NCBI RefSeq assembly: GCF_003052165.1
Contig: NZ_CP024869.1
Location: 2,142,001-2,206,000, forward strand
Source of the DNA: Dietzia sp. JS16-p6b
GTDB taxonomy: Bacteria; Actinomycetota; Actinomycetes; Mycobacteriales; Mycobacteriaceae
Reading direction: 5' to 3'
Length of the DNA: 64,000 bases
Positions 1 through 8,865 of the stretch are shown in pieces. Both the position numbers and the translations under genes were made by a program. Within the stretch, counting starts at the first letter, position 1. Each line of letters begins with the position of its first letter. The notes under the pieces were generated by a model that saw only the letters and a list, made by a program, of their open reading frames with translations, was not told the DNA's origin and did no database searches.

Positions 1-1
1 G

Positions 2-391
2 TTCTACACCCTGGCCGTCGCGGAGGTGCACGGAATCGACGTCAAGCTCGGCGAGCACGAGGAGCTGCTCGTCATGACCGTGATGCTCGGCGCATCGGGC
101 ACCGCGATCCTGGCCAACGCGGTGAGCACGAACGGCGGTGCCTCCGCAGGCGGATCACTCGCCGGAAGGTCGCTCGGTCTCCCCGGCCTCAAGGAGGTCA
201 ACCGGCGCATGGTGTCCCGGTTCGCCCGGAAGTTCGCCGTCAAGAGAGCCACCCTCGCCATGGGCAAACTGGCCCCCGCCGGTATCGGCGCCGCCGTGGG
301 CGGCTGGGGTAACCGGCGGCTGGGCCGGACCGTCGTCAACGCGGCGGCGGCCACCTTCGGCACCCCGCCCGACAGCTGGCCCACGAGCTGA
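2..391 (+). CDS. C-terminal part of an unidentified protein (5' end outside window)
   Basis: The reading frame is open from base 2 and ends at TGA 389-391, leaving about 129 codons of a gene whose start lies upstream. The visible part is Ala/Gly-rich and basic. It has a hydrophobic stretch (LLVMTVMLGASGTAILA) and a C-terminal glycine-rich segment (PAGIGAAVGGWGNRRLGR) resembling the glycine-rich ends of EcsC-type or small membrane-associated proteins. In M. tuberculosis an uncharacterised membrane protein gene (Rv1249c) lies beside kgd, so this could be its counterpart; that is inference. I do not recognise the family with confidence. The kgd promoter begins about 70 bp downstream. Confidence 0.55.
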   Translation, partial: FYTLAVAEVHGIDVKLGEHEELLVMTVMLGASGTAILANAVSTNGGASAGGSLAGRSLGLPGLKEVNRRMVSRFARKFAVKRATLAMGKLAPAGIGAAVGGWGNRRLGRTVVNAAAATFGTPPDSWPTS

Positions 392-460
392 GCGCCGTCC
401 ATCCGGACGCCGCATCCCCCTGTCAGGTGAGATCGGAAGGCCCCGAACGCGCGGAAGGTC

Positions 461-466
461 TAGCCT
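461..466 (+). promoter_or_regulatory. -10 box of the kgd promoter
   Basis: TAGCCT fits the actinobacterial TAnnnT -10 pattern. It would give a leader of about 45 nt ending in an AGGAAGG ribosome site (499-505), 12 nt before the kgd GTG start. Confidence 0.4.
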
Positions 467-517
467 GGGTCCATCGCGTGTGAAACCCACCACAAATCAG
501 GAAGGCACCACAACATC

Positions 518-3500
518 GTGAGCAAAACCGTCTCACAGTTCGGACAGAACCAGTGGCTCGTCGACGAGATGTACGAGCGGTTCTCCAAGGACCCCTCCTC
601 AGTGGACGAGTCCTGGCACGAGTTCTTCGACGCGAACCCCGGGGCAGCCACCGGCCGCGATGCGTCGAAGGGCTCGTCCGGAGCCGGGCCGGCGTCGGAC
701 GGGGGTGACACACGCACCGGTGGGAAGAACAACGGCGACGGTAGCGGTGGCGGGAAGAAGGGCAAGAAGGTCTCCGCCGACGCATCCGGGGGCGACAACG
801 CCACCCCCGACGCCAACACCCAGAAGACCTCCGAACTGACCGTGGCCGACGTGTCCCCGGAGTCCTCGGCGAAGGACGTGGCCGCCAAGCCCGCCGACGA
901 CAGCACCCCCGCGCGCAAGGCCCGCGGTCAGGGCGTGCCCGCCCCGGTCCGGTCGACCGAGAAGCGCAAGAAGGACGACGCCCCGGCCGCGAAACGGACC
1001 ACCAGACCCGAGTACGCACCGCCGGAGGAGCCCGAGAACAAGGTTCTCCGCGGCCCGGCGAACGCCATCGTCAAGAACATGAACGCGTCGCTGTCGTTGC
1101 CCACGGCCACCTCGGTCCGTGCGGTCCCGGCGAAGCTGATGATCGACAACCGGATCGTCATCAACAACCACCTCAAGCGCACGCACGGCGGGAAGATCTC
1201 GTTCACCCACCTCATCGGGTACGCCATGGTGCAGGCCGTCAAGGCCTACCCGAACATGAACAACTACTTCGAGGAGATCGACGGCAAGCCCAACGTCGTC
1301 ACCCCGAACGGGATCAACCTGGGCCTGGCGATCGACATGAAGACCAAGGCGGGGCGCACCCTCGTCGTGGCCGCCATCCGGAACTGCGAGAGGCTCGACT
1401 TCCGCGGCTTCCTCGACGCCTACGAGGACATCGTCTCCCGCGCCCGCGTCGGCAAGCTGACGATGGAGGACTTCTCGGGCGTCAGCATCTCCCTGACCAA
1501 CCCCGGTGGTATCGGCACGGTCCACTCGGTCCCGCGTCTCACCCCGGGGCAGGGCGCGATCCTCGGCGTCGGCGCGATGGAGTACCCGGCGGAGTTCCAG
1601 GGTGCGAGCGACGAACAGCTGGCCAACAACGCCATCGGCAAGATCACCACGCTCACCTCGACCTACGACCACCGGATCATCCAGGGGGCGGAGTCCGGCG
1701 AGTTCCTGCGCGAGATCCACCGCCTCCTGCTCGCCGACGAGTTCTACGACGAGATCTTCGACGTCCTGGGCATCCCCTACGAGCCGGTCCGGTGGCGCCA
1801 GGACATCACCGACCCGCGTGTGGACAAGGACGCCCGCGTCCTCGAGCTCATCGCGGCCTACCGCGACCGCGGTCACCTCATGGCGGACATCGATCCGCTG
1901 GACGGTCGGCACGCCCAGCGTCGGCGGACCTTCCATCCGGATCTCGACGTCAACTCGCACGAGCTGACCCTCTGGGACCTGGACCGGAAGTTCTCCGTGG
2001 GCGGGTTCGTCGGCAAGGACAAGATGCGTCTGCGCGACGTCCTCTCGGCGCTCCGCGCGGCGTATTGCCGCAAGATCGGCATCGAGTACACCCACATCCT
2101 CGAGAACGACCAGCGTCAGTGGATCCAGGACCGGCTCGAGGGCGTCGACGACAAGCCGACGGTCGCCGAGCAGAAGTACATCCTGTCGAAGGTCAACGCC
2201 GCCGAGGCGTTCGAGACCTTCCTGCAGACCAAGTACGTCGGTCAGAAGCGCTTCTCGTTGGAGGGTGCGGAGTCGGTCATCCCGATGATGGACGCCGTCA
2301 TCGACGAGGCCGCCGAGTTCGCCCTCGACGAGGTCGTGATCGGGATGCCGCACCGCGGGCGTCTCAACGTGCTGGCCAACATCGTGGGCAAGCCCTATCG
2401 CCAGATCTTCACCGAGTTCGAGGGGAACATGGACCCCTCGGCCGCTCACGGCTCCGGGGACGTCAAGTACCACCTCGGCGCCGAGGGGATCCAGTACCAG
2501 ATGTTCGGGGAGAACGAGATCAAGGTCTCGCTCACCGCCAATCCGTCGCATCTCGAGGCCGTCGACCCCGTCCTGGAGGGGATCGTGCGCGCCAAGCAGG
2601 ACCTCATCGAGGACCCGGAACGGCGCGCGGAGTACCCGGTCGTGCCGCTCATGCTGCACGGTGACGCCGCGTTCGCCGGACAGGGCGTGGTCGCGGAGAC
2701 CCTGAACCTCTCCCAGATCGACGGCTACCGCACGGGCGGCACGATCCACATCGTCGTCAACAACCAGATCGGCTTCACCACCGCGCCGGAGGCCGGCCGG
2801 TCGAGCCAGTACGCCACGGACGTGGCCAAGATGATCGGCTCGCCGATCTTCCACGTCAACGGCGACGATCCCGAGGCCTGTGTGCGGGTGGCCCGGTTGG
2901 CCATGGACTTCCGCCAGCAGTTCAAGAAGGACGTCGTGATCGACCTCGTCTGCTACCGCCGCCGCGGGCACAACGAGGCCGACGACCCGTCGATGACGCA
3001 ACCGCGGATGTACGAGGTCATCGACGCCAAGAAGAGCGTCCGGCAGTCCTACACCGACGATCTGGTCGGCCGCGGCGACATCACCGAGAAGGAGGCGGAG
3101 AACGCCCTCCGCGACTTCCAGGGGCAGCTCGAGCGGGTCTTCAACGAGGTCCGTGAGCTCGAGAAGCACCCGGTCAAGGCCTCCGAGTCGATCCTGCCCA
3201 ACCAGCCGCTGCCCAAACGCCTGGTGACGGCGGTGGACGAGTCGGTCATCCACGCCATCGGCGACGCCTTCGGCAACCTGCCGGAGGATTTCCACATCCA
3301 CTCGCGGGTCAAGCCGGTCTACGAGGCGCGCCAGAAGATGGCCTACAACGGCAACATCGACTGGGCGTTCGCCGAACTGCTGGCGATCGGCTCGCTGGTG
3401 CAGGAGGGCCGGACCGTGCGTCTGGCCGGGCAGGATTCGCAGCGCGGGACCTTCACGCAGCGCCACGCCGTGGTGGTCGACAAGACCACGTCGGAGCCGT

Positions 3501-4393
3501 ACTCGCCCCTGCAGAACCTCGAGGACGCCGAGGGCCGCTTCGAGGTGTGGAACTCGGCGCTGACCGAGTTCGCCGGCGTCGGGTTCGAGTACGGATACTC
3601 GGTCGGGGACCCGGAGGCGCTGGTGTTGTGGGAGGCCCAGTTCGGCGACTTCGTCAACGGTGCCCAGACCATCATCGACGAGTACATCTCCTCCGGCGAG
3701 GCCAAGTGGGGCCAGAAGTCCTCGGTCACCCTCCTCCTCCCCCACGGACACGAGGGCATGGGACCGGACCACACGTCGGGTCGCATGGAGCGTTTCCTGC
3801 AGCTGTGTGCGGAGGGGTCGATGACGGTCGCGCAGCCGTCGACACCGGCGAACTACTTCCATCTCATGCGTCGTCACGCCACGGACGGGATCAAGCGTCC
3901 GCAGATCGTCTTCACCCCCAAGTCGATGCTGCGCAACAAGAAGGCCGTCAGCGCCCTCGAGGACTTCACGACGGGCAAGTTCCGCTCGGTTCTCGACGAT
4001 CCCACCTTCGTCGACGGTGGTAAGGACCCGGAGAAGGTCACGACCATGCTCCTGGTCTCCGGCAAGCTCTACTACGAGCTGGCGGCCCGCCAGGAGAAGG
4101 AAGGCCACGAGCACATCGCCATCGTGCGGCTCGAACAGATCCACCCGATCCCGTTCCGCCGACTGCGCGAAGCGCTCGGGCACTACCCGAACCTCTCCGA
4201 GGTGCGGTGGGTGCAGGAGGAACCGGCCAACCAGGGCGCGTGGAGCTTCCTCGCACTCAACCTGCCGGAGGTCATCCCGGAGTTCCCCGCGATCAAGCGG
4301 GTGTCGCGGCGGGCCATGGCCGCCACGTCGACCGGGCTGAGCAAGGTCCACGCGGTCGAGCAGAAGGCGCTCGTGGACGAGGCGTTCGCCTGA
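518..4393 (+). CDS. kgd: Multifunctional 2-oxoglutarate decarboxylase / dehydrogenase E1-E2 (Kgd/OdhA)
   Basis: This is the large actinobacterial fusion enzyme that handles 2-oxoglutarate in the TCA cycle. It decarboxylates 2-oxoglutarate with thiamine diphosphate and can pass the succinyl group to lipoyl-E2 (succinyl-CoA) or form other products. The 1291 residues comprise a short E1 N-terminal helix (about 1-45), a long Gly/Lys/Ala-rich linker (about 45-170), an E2-type acyltransferase core (about 175-425, with the catalytic DHR motif near 383), then the E1 part with HRGRLNV near 612 and the ThDP/Mg-binding stretch starting GDAAFAGQG near 715. M. tuberculosis Kgd is about 1231 residues, and the extra length here is in the linker. 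GTG start is set by AGGAAGG 12 nt upstream. A perfect hairpin follows the stop codon. Identity is very secure. Confidence 0.97.
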   Translation: MSKTVSQFGQNQWLVDEMYERFSKDPSSVDESWHEFFDANPGAATGRDASKGSSGAGPASDGGDTRTGGKNNGDGSGGGKKGKKVSADASGGDNATPDANTQKTSELTVADVSPESSAKDVAAKPADDSTPARKARGQGVPAPVRSTEKRKKDDAPAAKRTTRPEYAPPEEPENKVLRGPANAIVKNMNASLSLPTATSVRAVPAKLMIDNRIVINNHLKRTHGGKISFTHLIGYAMVQAVKAYPNMNNYFEEIDGKPNVVTPNGINLGLAIDMKTKAGRTLVVAAIRNCERLDFRGFLDAYEDIVSRARVGKLTMEDFSGVSISLTNPGGIGTVHSVPRLTPGQGAILGVGAMEYPAEFQGASDEQLANNAIGKITTLTSTYDHRIIQGAESGEFLREIHRLLLADEFYDEIFDVLGIPYEPVRWRQDITDPRVDKDARVLELIAAYRDRGHLMADIDPLDGRHAQRRRTFHPDLDVNSHELTLWDLDRKFSVGGFVGKDKMRLRDVLSALRAAYCRKIGIEYTHILENDQRQWIQDRLEGVDDKPTVAEQKYILSKVNAAEAFETFLQTKYVGQKRFSLEGAESVIPMMDAVIDEAAEFALDEVVIGMPHRGRLNVLANIVGKPYRQIFTEFEGNMDPSAAHGSGDVKYHLGAEGIQYQMFGENEIKVSLTANPSHLEAVDPVLEGIVRAKQDLIEDPERRAEYPVVPLMLHGDAAFAGQGVVAETLNLSQIDGYRTGGTIHIVVNNQIGFTTAPEAGRSSQYATDVAKMIGSPIFHVNGDDPEACVRVARLAMDFRQQFKKDVVIDLVCYRRRGHNEADDPSMTQPRMYEVIDAKKSVRQSYTDDLVGRGDITEKEAENALRDFQGQLERVFNEVRELEKHPVKASESILPNQPLPKRLVTAVDESVIHAIGDAFGNLPEDFHIHSRVKPVYEARQKMAYNGNIDWAFAELLAIGSLVQEGRTVRLAGQDSQRGTFTQRHAVVVDKTTSEPYSPLQNLEDAEGRFEVWNSALTEFAGVGFEYGYSVGDPEALVLWEAQFGDFVNGAQTIIDEYISSGEAKWGQKSSVTLLLPHGHEGMGPDHTSGRMERFLQLCAEGSMTVAQPSTPANYFHLMRRHATDGIKRPQIVFTPKSMLRNKKAVSALEDFTTGKFRSVLDDPTFVDGGKDPEKVTTMLLVSGKLYYELAARQEKEGHEHIAIVRLEQIHPIPFRRLREALGHYPNLSEVRWVQEEPANQGAWSFLALNLPEVIPEFPAIKRVSRRAMAATSTGLSKVHAVEQKALVDEAFA

Positions 4394-4427
4394 TCGTCGC
4401 CGGGGGGTGAACCCCGGCGACGATCAG
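4390..4427. terminator. Perfect 16-bp hairpin after kgd
   Basis: Arms at 4390-4405 and 4412-4427 are perfectly complementary (CTGATCGTCGCCGGGG) around a 6-nt loop, and the kgd TGA lies inside the left arm. There is no T-tract. It sits between convergent kgd and the binding-protein gene ending at 4487, so it can serve both strands. Confidence 0.7.
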
Positions 4428-4486
4428 TCGCCCCCCACCGGGGCACTGGGTCCGCCGCCCGGAGACGGGCGGCGGCCCGGAGCAGG

Positions 4487-5401
4487 TCAGTAGTCGTGGG
4501 AGTCGAGCCAGAAGTCGGCGAGAGCGGTCGGGGTGGACGTCCCGAACTCCACCCCGAGCAGCAGTTCCCGGACGTCGTCGGTGGTCAGCTCTCCGCTGAT
4601 CCGGTTGACCAGGGCCAACTGGTCCTCCGAGAGCGAGCCCTTGCGGAACACCGGGACGAGGTGTTGGGCCAGGATGGCGTCCTCGTCGTCGTCCAGCACC
4701 ACCATGTCGTCGGGATACAGCACCGGGTCGGTCGACTGGACCAACCCCACCCCGATCTCGCCCGCCCGCAGCGCCTCGAGGACGGCGCGAGGGTTCGGCC
4801 CGAGCGCCACCCGCCGCCCGAACCCGCAGTCGTACGTCCCGCCCACGGCGGTGGCCAGCTCTCTGTCCGCGAGCGCCTCCTGGCGTGCGCCCAGCGTGAA
4901 CTCGCCGCACCGGCTCTCGAGGTCGGACATGGTCCGTAGACCGCGGGTCTGCGAGGTGTGCCGGGTCACCACGTACACGGGGGCGTCCTCGGCGGGAGCC
5001 GGGTCGGCCGCGGTCACACCCTCGGGCAGGGCCGCCATCATCGCTCTGTACACCTCGTCCGCGTCGACCGCCGTCGACTGGGGATCGAAGGAGCGCAGCA
5101 GTTCCCCGGTGTACCCGATGGTGAAGGTGGCGTCCCCGGTCGTCACCGACTCGAGAACCTCGGCCTGGCTCCCGGACTGCGACCGGATGGTGGCCCGGGA
5201 GCCGGAGCGCAACAGCGCGTTGCCGTAGATGTGGCCGACGATCTCGGCCTCACCGAACGAGGCGGTCTCGATCACCACCACCGGATCGGGCTGGTGGGCG
5301 GGGATTATCGAGGACTGCGCCTGGCATCCGCTCAACCCCACCACGGCGGCCCCGGCGATCGCCAGTGCCCGTACCCCGGCCCCGTCCCCCGTCCGCCGCA
5401 C
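4487..5401 (-). CDS. Glycine-betaine/osmoprotectant-type ABC substrate-binding lipoprotein
   Basis: This is a 304-residue extracytoplasmic binding protein of the OpuAC/ProX family, which captures quaternary-amine osmoprotectants for an ABC importer. The N-terminus is a lipoprotein signal: a short charged segment, hydrophobic LAIAGAAVVGLSGC, and lipobox Cys near residue 26. The mature part has typical family segments such as SFGEAEIVGHIYGNAL, FTIGYTGELL and LVPVFRKGSLSEDQL. The GTG start at 5401 is chosen because GAGGAAGG lies 8 nt upstream; a much longer frame upstream has no such signal. No permease or ATPase gene is adjacent, so the binding protein is an orphan here. A TAGGGT box at 5470-5475 on this strand is a plausible promoter. 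Substrate specificity is inferred from family only. Confidence 0.85.
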   Translation of the reverse strand: MRRTGDGAGVRALAIAGAAVVGLSGCQAQSSIIPAHQPDPVVVIETASFGEAEIVGHIYGNALLRSGSRATIRSQSGSQAEVLESVTTGDATFTIGYTGELLRSFDPQSTAVDADEVYRAMMAALPEGVTAADPAPAEDAPVYVVTRHTSQTRGLRTMSDLESRCGEFTLGARQEALADRELATAVGGTYDCGFGRRVALGPNPRAVLEALRAGEIGVGLVQSTDPVLYPDDMVVLDDDEDAILAQHLVPVFRKGSLSEDQLALVNRISGELTTDDVRELLLGVEFGTSTPTALADFWLDSHDY

Positions 5402-5504
5402 ACGACCACGTCCTTCCTCGTCACGTCCGCACCAGACGGTGCGACACTGTCCACCAGTGTCCCAGCAGCACCCTAACGGTCTCGTCTGGAGGTCCGACGC
5501 CCGA

Positions 5505-5510
5505 TAGGGT
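5505..5510 (+). promoter_or_regulatory. -10 box of the corA promoter
   Basis: TAGGGT lies 26 nt before the GTG start at 5537, followed by GAGGGGAG as ribosome site. It is back to back with a TAGGGT on the other strand (5470-5475) for the divergent lipoprotein gene. Confidence 0.35.
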
Positions 5511-5536
5511 CGGGGCAACGATCGAGGGGAGCCCAG

Positions 5537-6646
5537 GTGCCCAGTGTCCGGAGACTGCGGAACACGACGACCCTTCCCGTGCCCACCCCCTCGGGTCCGG
5601 CCGTTCCCGCCGAACGCGCGGTGGTCGGCTGCGGTGTCTACGTCGACGGTGTCCGCGAACAGGGGCATGTCACCCATCGGACCGCGATCGAACGGGTCCG
5701 GGAGACCGGGCGGGGTTTCGTGTGGATCGGCCTCCACGACCCGGACCGGCATCAGATGGACACAGTCGCGTCGGCGTTCGGTCTGCACGAGCTGATCGCC
5801 GAGGACGCGACCAGCGGGCGGCAGCGACCGAAGCTGGAGGCCTACGACGACACCGTGGTCCTGACCATGTCGACTGTCGAGTATCTCGAGCACCGGTCGG
5901 TGGCGGACGCCACCGATGGCGGCGAAGTCACCGGCATCTTCGACACCACGGACATCGTCTCCACCGGTGAGATCATGGTGATCCTCGGCCGTGATTTCGT
6001 CATCACCGTCCGTCACGGCGACATCCCGGCCCTGTCCGGCCTCCGCGCGGAACTCGAGGGCGCACCCGAGAGGTTGTCCCGAGGGCCCGCGGTCGTGATG
6101 CACGCCGTGGCCGACCGTGTGGTGGACGGTTACCTCGAGGTCGCCGAGAGGATGAGCCGGGAGATCGACGATCTCGAGATCGCGGTGTTCGCCCCGCGCA
6201 CCCCGGTCGGCATCGAGCAGATCTACGTCCTCAAGCGCGAACTGCTCGAACTCAAGCACGACATCGCCCCGCTGGCCCTCCCTCTGCGGCACCTGTCGGT
6301 CGAGCACGTCGACCTGATCCCCTCCGAGGTGCGGCACTACTTCCGCGACGTCCAGGACCACCACACCCGGGTCGCCGCCGAGGTCACGACCCTCGACGAG
6401 CAGATCACCTCTCTGGTCCACGCCGCCATGGCGATGATCGGCGTCCAGCAGAACACCGACATGCGGCGGATCTCCGCGTGGGTGGCGATCGCCGTGGTGC
6501 CCACGATGATCGCGGGGATCTACGGCATGAACTTCACCAACATGCCCGAACTCCGGACCGAGTACGGCTACTACGTCGTGCTCGGCGTCATGGCCGCCGC
6601 GTGCACGGCGTTGTTCCTGCTCTTCCGGAGAAACCGCTGGCTGTAG
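5537..6646 (+). CDS. corA: CorA-family magnesium/cobalt transporter
   Basis: This is a 369-residue CorA channel for Mg2+ (and Co2+) uptake. A large cytoplasmic N-terminal domain (about 1-300) ends in long helices rich in charged residues. Two C-terminal transmembrane helices follow (about 313-333 and 345-363). The signature YGMNF ends the first helix near residue 330, and the C-terminus is the usual short basic tail (FRRNRWL). GTG at 5537 follows GAGGGGAG by 5 nt. The gene stops at 6646, directly abutting the convergent SUFU-domain gene with no intergenic bases. A soluble MgtE-like protein lies 2 kb downstream, so magnesium handling is a local theme. Confidence 0.95.
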   Translation: MPSVRRLRNTTTLPVPTPSGPAVPAERAVVGCGVYVDGVREQGHVTHRTAIERVRETGRGFVWIGLHDPDRHQMDTVASAFGLHELIAEDATSGRQRPKLEAYDDTVVLTMSTVEYLEHRSVADATDGGEVTGIFDTTDIVSTGEIMVILGRDFVITVRHGDIPALSGLRAELEGAPERLSRGPAVVMHAVADRVVDGYLEVAERMSREIDDLEIAVFAPRTPVGIEQIYVLKRELLELKHDIAPLALPLRHLSVEHVDLIPSEVRHYFRDVQDHHTRVAAEVTTLDEQITSLVHAAMAMIGVQQNTDMRRISAWVAIAVVPTMIAGIYGMNFTNMPELRTEYGYYVVLGVMAAACTALFLLFRRNRWL

Positions 6647-7255
6647 TCAGCGCGCCAGGCCCGGGTTCACCGCTCGGCGCGCGGGGTCGGTCACGTCGAT
6701 CCCGGCCTCGGTCCACGCGTCCTCGAGTTCCCCGGCTCCCTTGAGCCGCACCCAGGCCGCCTCGGTGTGGGTCACCGGGACCGCCCGGAAGATCCTCACG
6801 GGCGCGGCCTCCCCGCGCAGCTCGACGTCCGGGACCTCGGGCGCGCGCAGGACGACGGCGGTGAACGCCGCGCCCGGCCACAGCGGCTCACCCAGGTCGA
6901 CGAGCGCGCCCTCCGAGAGCACCAGACCCTCGACCGCCGGCGCGGCCGCGAGGACGGCCAGCGCGCGCACGACCCCGTCGACCCCGCCCCGGAGCACCAG
7001 GCAGAGCTCGGCCCGTGGCGCCGCCGGGTCGGGGACGAGGGCGGACGGGTCACCCATGGGATCGGCCGAACATCCGAGCGAGACGTAGCGGACCAGCCCC
7101 GACTCGAGGTCCACGAAGCGCAGGACCCGGATCGGAGCGGCCCCCAGGAAGGTGACCGACGCCTCCTGCGGTTCCGGGCCCAGATGAGTGACCAGGTGCT
7201 CCCGGACCGCTGCCAGGACGGCCGGCGGGTCGGATCCGGCTCCCGGGAGACTCAC
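6647..7255 (-). CDS. Suppressor-of-fused (SUFU)-domain protein
   Basis: This is a 202-residue protein matching the bacterial SUFU-like family: an N-terminal segment with AAVREHLVTHLGPEPQEASVTFLGA, then VLRFVDLESGLVRYVSLGCSADPM and a C-terminal ELEDAWTEAGIDVTDPARR. Its biochemical role in bacteria is unsettled; members often act as immunity or accessory factors, but here it sits in an ordinary housekeeping cluster. GTG at 7255 is chosen because it overlaps the TGA of the upstream gene as GTGA (7252-7255), a translational-coupling arrangement. An open frame extending further upstream merely runs antisense-free through the neighbour and has no independent start signal. Synteny with mycobacterial genes near corA supports the call. 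Confidence 0.75.
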   Translation of the reverse strand: MSLPGAGSDPPAVLAAVREHLVTHLGPEPQEASVTFLGAAPIRVLRFVDLESGLVRYVSLGCSADPMGDPSALVPDPAAPRAELCLVLRGGVDGVVRALAVLAAAPAVEGLVLSEGALVDLGEPLWPGAAFTAVVLRAPEVPDVELRGEAAPVRIFRAVPVTHTEAAWVRLKGAGELEDAWTEAGIDVTDPARRAVNPGLAR

Positions 7256-7758
7256 GAGAGGCCGAGGCGCGCGAGCTCGTCGCGGACCTTCTCGGCGTTC
7301 GCGGGCTCGCACAGGATGTCGTAGCGCCCGGCGACCAGCTGCGAGGTCGACGCGAAATCGCGCTTCCCCCGCGTCGCGGCGTACGACAGCGACGCCGAGA
7401 CCACACCGAAGACCGAACCGCCCACGAGTCCGGTGAGGACGACCCCCCACATCGGTTGGGTGAATATCCCGACGAGCAGACCCACGAAGAGCCCCAGCCA
7501 CGCCCCGGTCGCCAGTCCGCCGAGCAGGACCTTGGGCCAGGTCAGGCGGCCGGTCACACGTTCCACCTGCATGAGGTCCACGCCCACGATGGTCACCTCG
7601 TGGACCGGGAAGTCCTCGTCGGCGAGGTGATCCACGGCGGCCTGCGCCTGGGCGTAGGTCGGGTAGGAACCCACGACCCATCCGGTGGGAGGGGTGGGGA
7701 GCCCGGGCGTCTGACCGCGACCGGTCCTGCCGGAGGTCGGGGAGATGGGAGTGGTCAT
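7252..7758 (-). CDS. General stress protein 17M-like membrane protein
   Basis: This 168-residue protein begins with a Pro/Gly/Thr-rich leader, followed by the 17M-like motif (GWVVGSYPTYAQAQAAVDHL ... VTIVGVDL) that recurs in small stress-linked actinobacterial proteins. Two adjacent hydrophobic, glycine-rich helices follow (about 80-125), then a C-terminal segment ending in AGRYDILCEPANAEKVRDEL that looks like the second half of the same alpha/beta fold. ATG at 7758 overlaps the TGA of the upstream CoA-ester lyase by one base, and its own stop overlaps the SUFU gene start. The three genes (CoA-ester lyase, this gene, SUFU) therefore form a coupled minus-strand unit. Function unknown; membrane association is clear. 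Confidence 0.75.
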   Translation of the reverse strand: MTTPISPTSGRTGRGQTPGLPTPPTGWVVGSYPTYAQAQAAVDHLADEDFPVHEVTIVGVDLMQVERVTGRLTWPKVLLGGLATGAWLGLFVGLLVGIFTQPMWGVVLTGLVGGSVFGVVSASLSYAATRGKRDFASTSQLVAGRYDILCEPANAEKVRDELARLGLS

Positions 7759-8795
7759 CAGTTCGATCCTTCCGTCGCCGACCCGTGGGGACCGGTCTCG
7801 TGTGTACCCGTCGTCATCCCTGCCGCCCGACCCCGTGCGGAGACCACCAGGGCCATCTTGCGGCTGGCCTCGTCGAGCATCTCGTCCCCGAACATCACCG
7901 CGCCGCGAGCCCCTCCCTCGGCCGATGTCGAGTGGGCGTAGGCGGCGAGGATCCCCTCCGCCTTGTCGAACTCGTCCTGGCGTGGGCTGAACACCTCGTT
8001 GCCCGCGTCGACCTGGGCGGGATGCAGGACCCACTTGCCGTCGAATCCCAGCGCCGCGGTGCGCGCCGCCGCCCGTCGGAAACCCTCCACGTCCCTCACC
8101 TTGAGAAACGGCCCGTCGATCGCCTGCAGTCCGTGCGCGCGGGCCGAGACGAGGATGCTCAACAGCACGTGGTGGTACGCGTCTCCCGGCGCGTAGCCCT
8201 CGGGCTGCTCCCCCACGGTGAGCGTGCGCATGCCGATCGAGGCCATGAAGTCCGCGGGTCCGAACACCAGTGTCAGGACCCGGGGGCTGGCGGCGGCGAT
8301 CTCATCGATGTGGGTGAGCCCGAGCGCGTCCTCGATCTGGGGCTCGATCCCGATGTGCCCGACCGGCAGTCCCGCTGACTTCTCGACCTGGGTCAGGACC
8401 AGGTCGAGGGCCCGGACCTCCGCGGCGGACCGCGCCTTGGGCAGCAGCAGTGCGTCGACGTGGGCGCCGGCCCGGCCGACCACCTCCGTCACGTCGCGGA
8501 CCGTGTACTCGGTGTCCCACGCGTTGACCCGCACGACGACCGTCGGCGCGGCGAAGCCCTCCGTGGTGAGCGCCTCGACGACGTTCTCCCTGGCCTGCTC
8601 CTTTGCCGGCCCCGCCACGGCGTCCTCTAGGTCGAGGAACACCTCGTCCACCGGCAGGCCGCGCGCCTTGTCGATCATCTTGACGCTGCTGCCGGGGACG
8701 GCGAGGACCGTGCGCCGTGGGCGGGCGCGGAGATCGGCGATCGTCGCCGCGGCGGAATCCGACGGTGCGGGATCCGAGTACTGGGCGGGGGTCAT
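7758..8795 (-). CDS. HpcH/HpaI-CitE family CoA-ester lyase
   Basis: This is a 345-residue TIM-barrel enzyme of the citrate-lyase beta / malyl-CoA lyase family. Key family segments are LAVPGSSVKMIDKARGLPVDEVFLDLED near the N-terminus (metal/CoA region), HIGIEPQIEDALG with the conserved Glu, FGPADFMASIGMR, and the C-terminal GFDGKWVLHPAQVD. These enzymes cleave or form malyl-, citramalyl- or related CoA thioesters; the exact substrate cannot be read here. ATG at 8795 has AAGGGAG upstream. It heads the three-gene coupled unit running to 6647. The final 20 residues are Gly/Thr-rich and not part of the fold. Confidence 0.85.
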   Translation of the reverse strand: MTPAQYSDPAPSDSAAATIADLRARPRRTVLAVPGSSVKMIDKARGLPVDEVFLDLEDAVAGPAKEQARENVVEALTTEGFAAPTVVVRVNAWDTEYTVRDVTEVVGRAGAHVDALLLPKARSAAEVRALDLVLTQVEKSAGLPVGHIGIEPQIEDALGLTHIDEIAAASPRVLTLVFGPADFMASIGMRTLTVGEQPEGYAPGDAYHHVLLSILVSARAHGLQAIDGPFLKVRDVEGFRRAAARTAALGFDGKWVLHPAQVDAGNEVFSPRQDEFDKAEGILAAYAHSTSAEGGARGAVMFGDEMLDEASRKMALVVSARGRAAGMTTGTHETGPHGSATEGSN

Positions 8796-8852
8796 CTGCG
8801 GGCACTCCCTTCCGGTGCGGTGCGGGCGGGGTGCGATCCACCACCCGGGGAC

Positions 8853-8858
8853 TAACCT
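8853..8858 (+). promoter_or_regulatory. Leaderless -10 box for the MgtE-like gene
   Basis: TAACCT is followed by 7 nt and then the ATG at 8866, with no ribosome-binding site. Transcription would start at or beside the initiation codon. Confidence 0.5.
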
Positions 8859-8865
8859 GGTCCGC

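Noticed and set aside
479-494. TGTGAAACCCACCACA near kgd resembling a CRP site
   Set aside because: Three defined positions mismatch the consensus, including both central TA bases, which is too weak without a matrix score.
599-4351. A 1250-codon open frame antisense to kgd
   Set aside because: Very GC-rich genes with strong third-position bias leave long open antisense frames. The product has no recognisable domain, and kgd on the plus strand is a clear known enzyme.
8218-8865. Long plus-strand upstream extension of the MgtE-like frame, antisense to the CoA-ester lyase
   Set aside because: The lyase is a well-conserved enzyme on the opposite strand, and the MgtE-like protein begins sensibly at 8866 beside its own promoter box.
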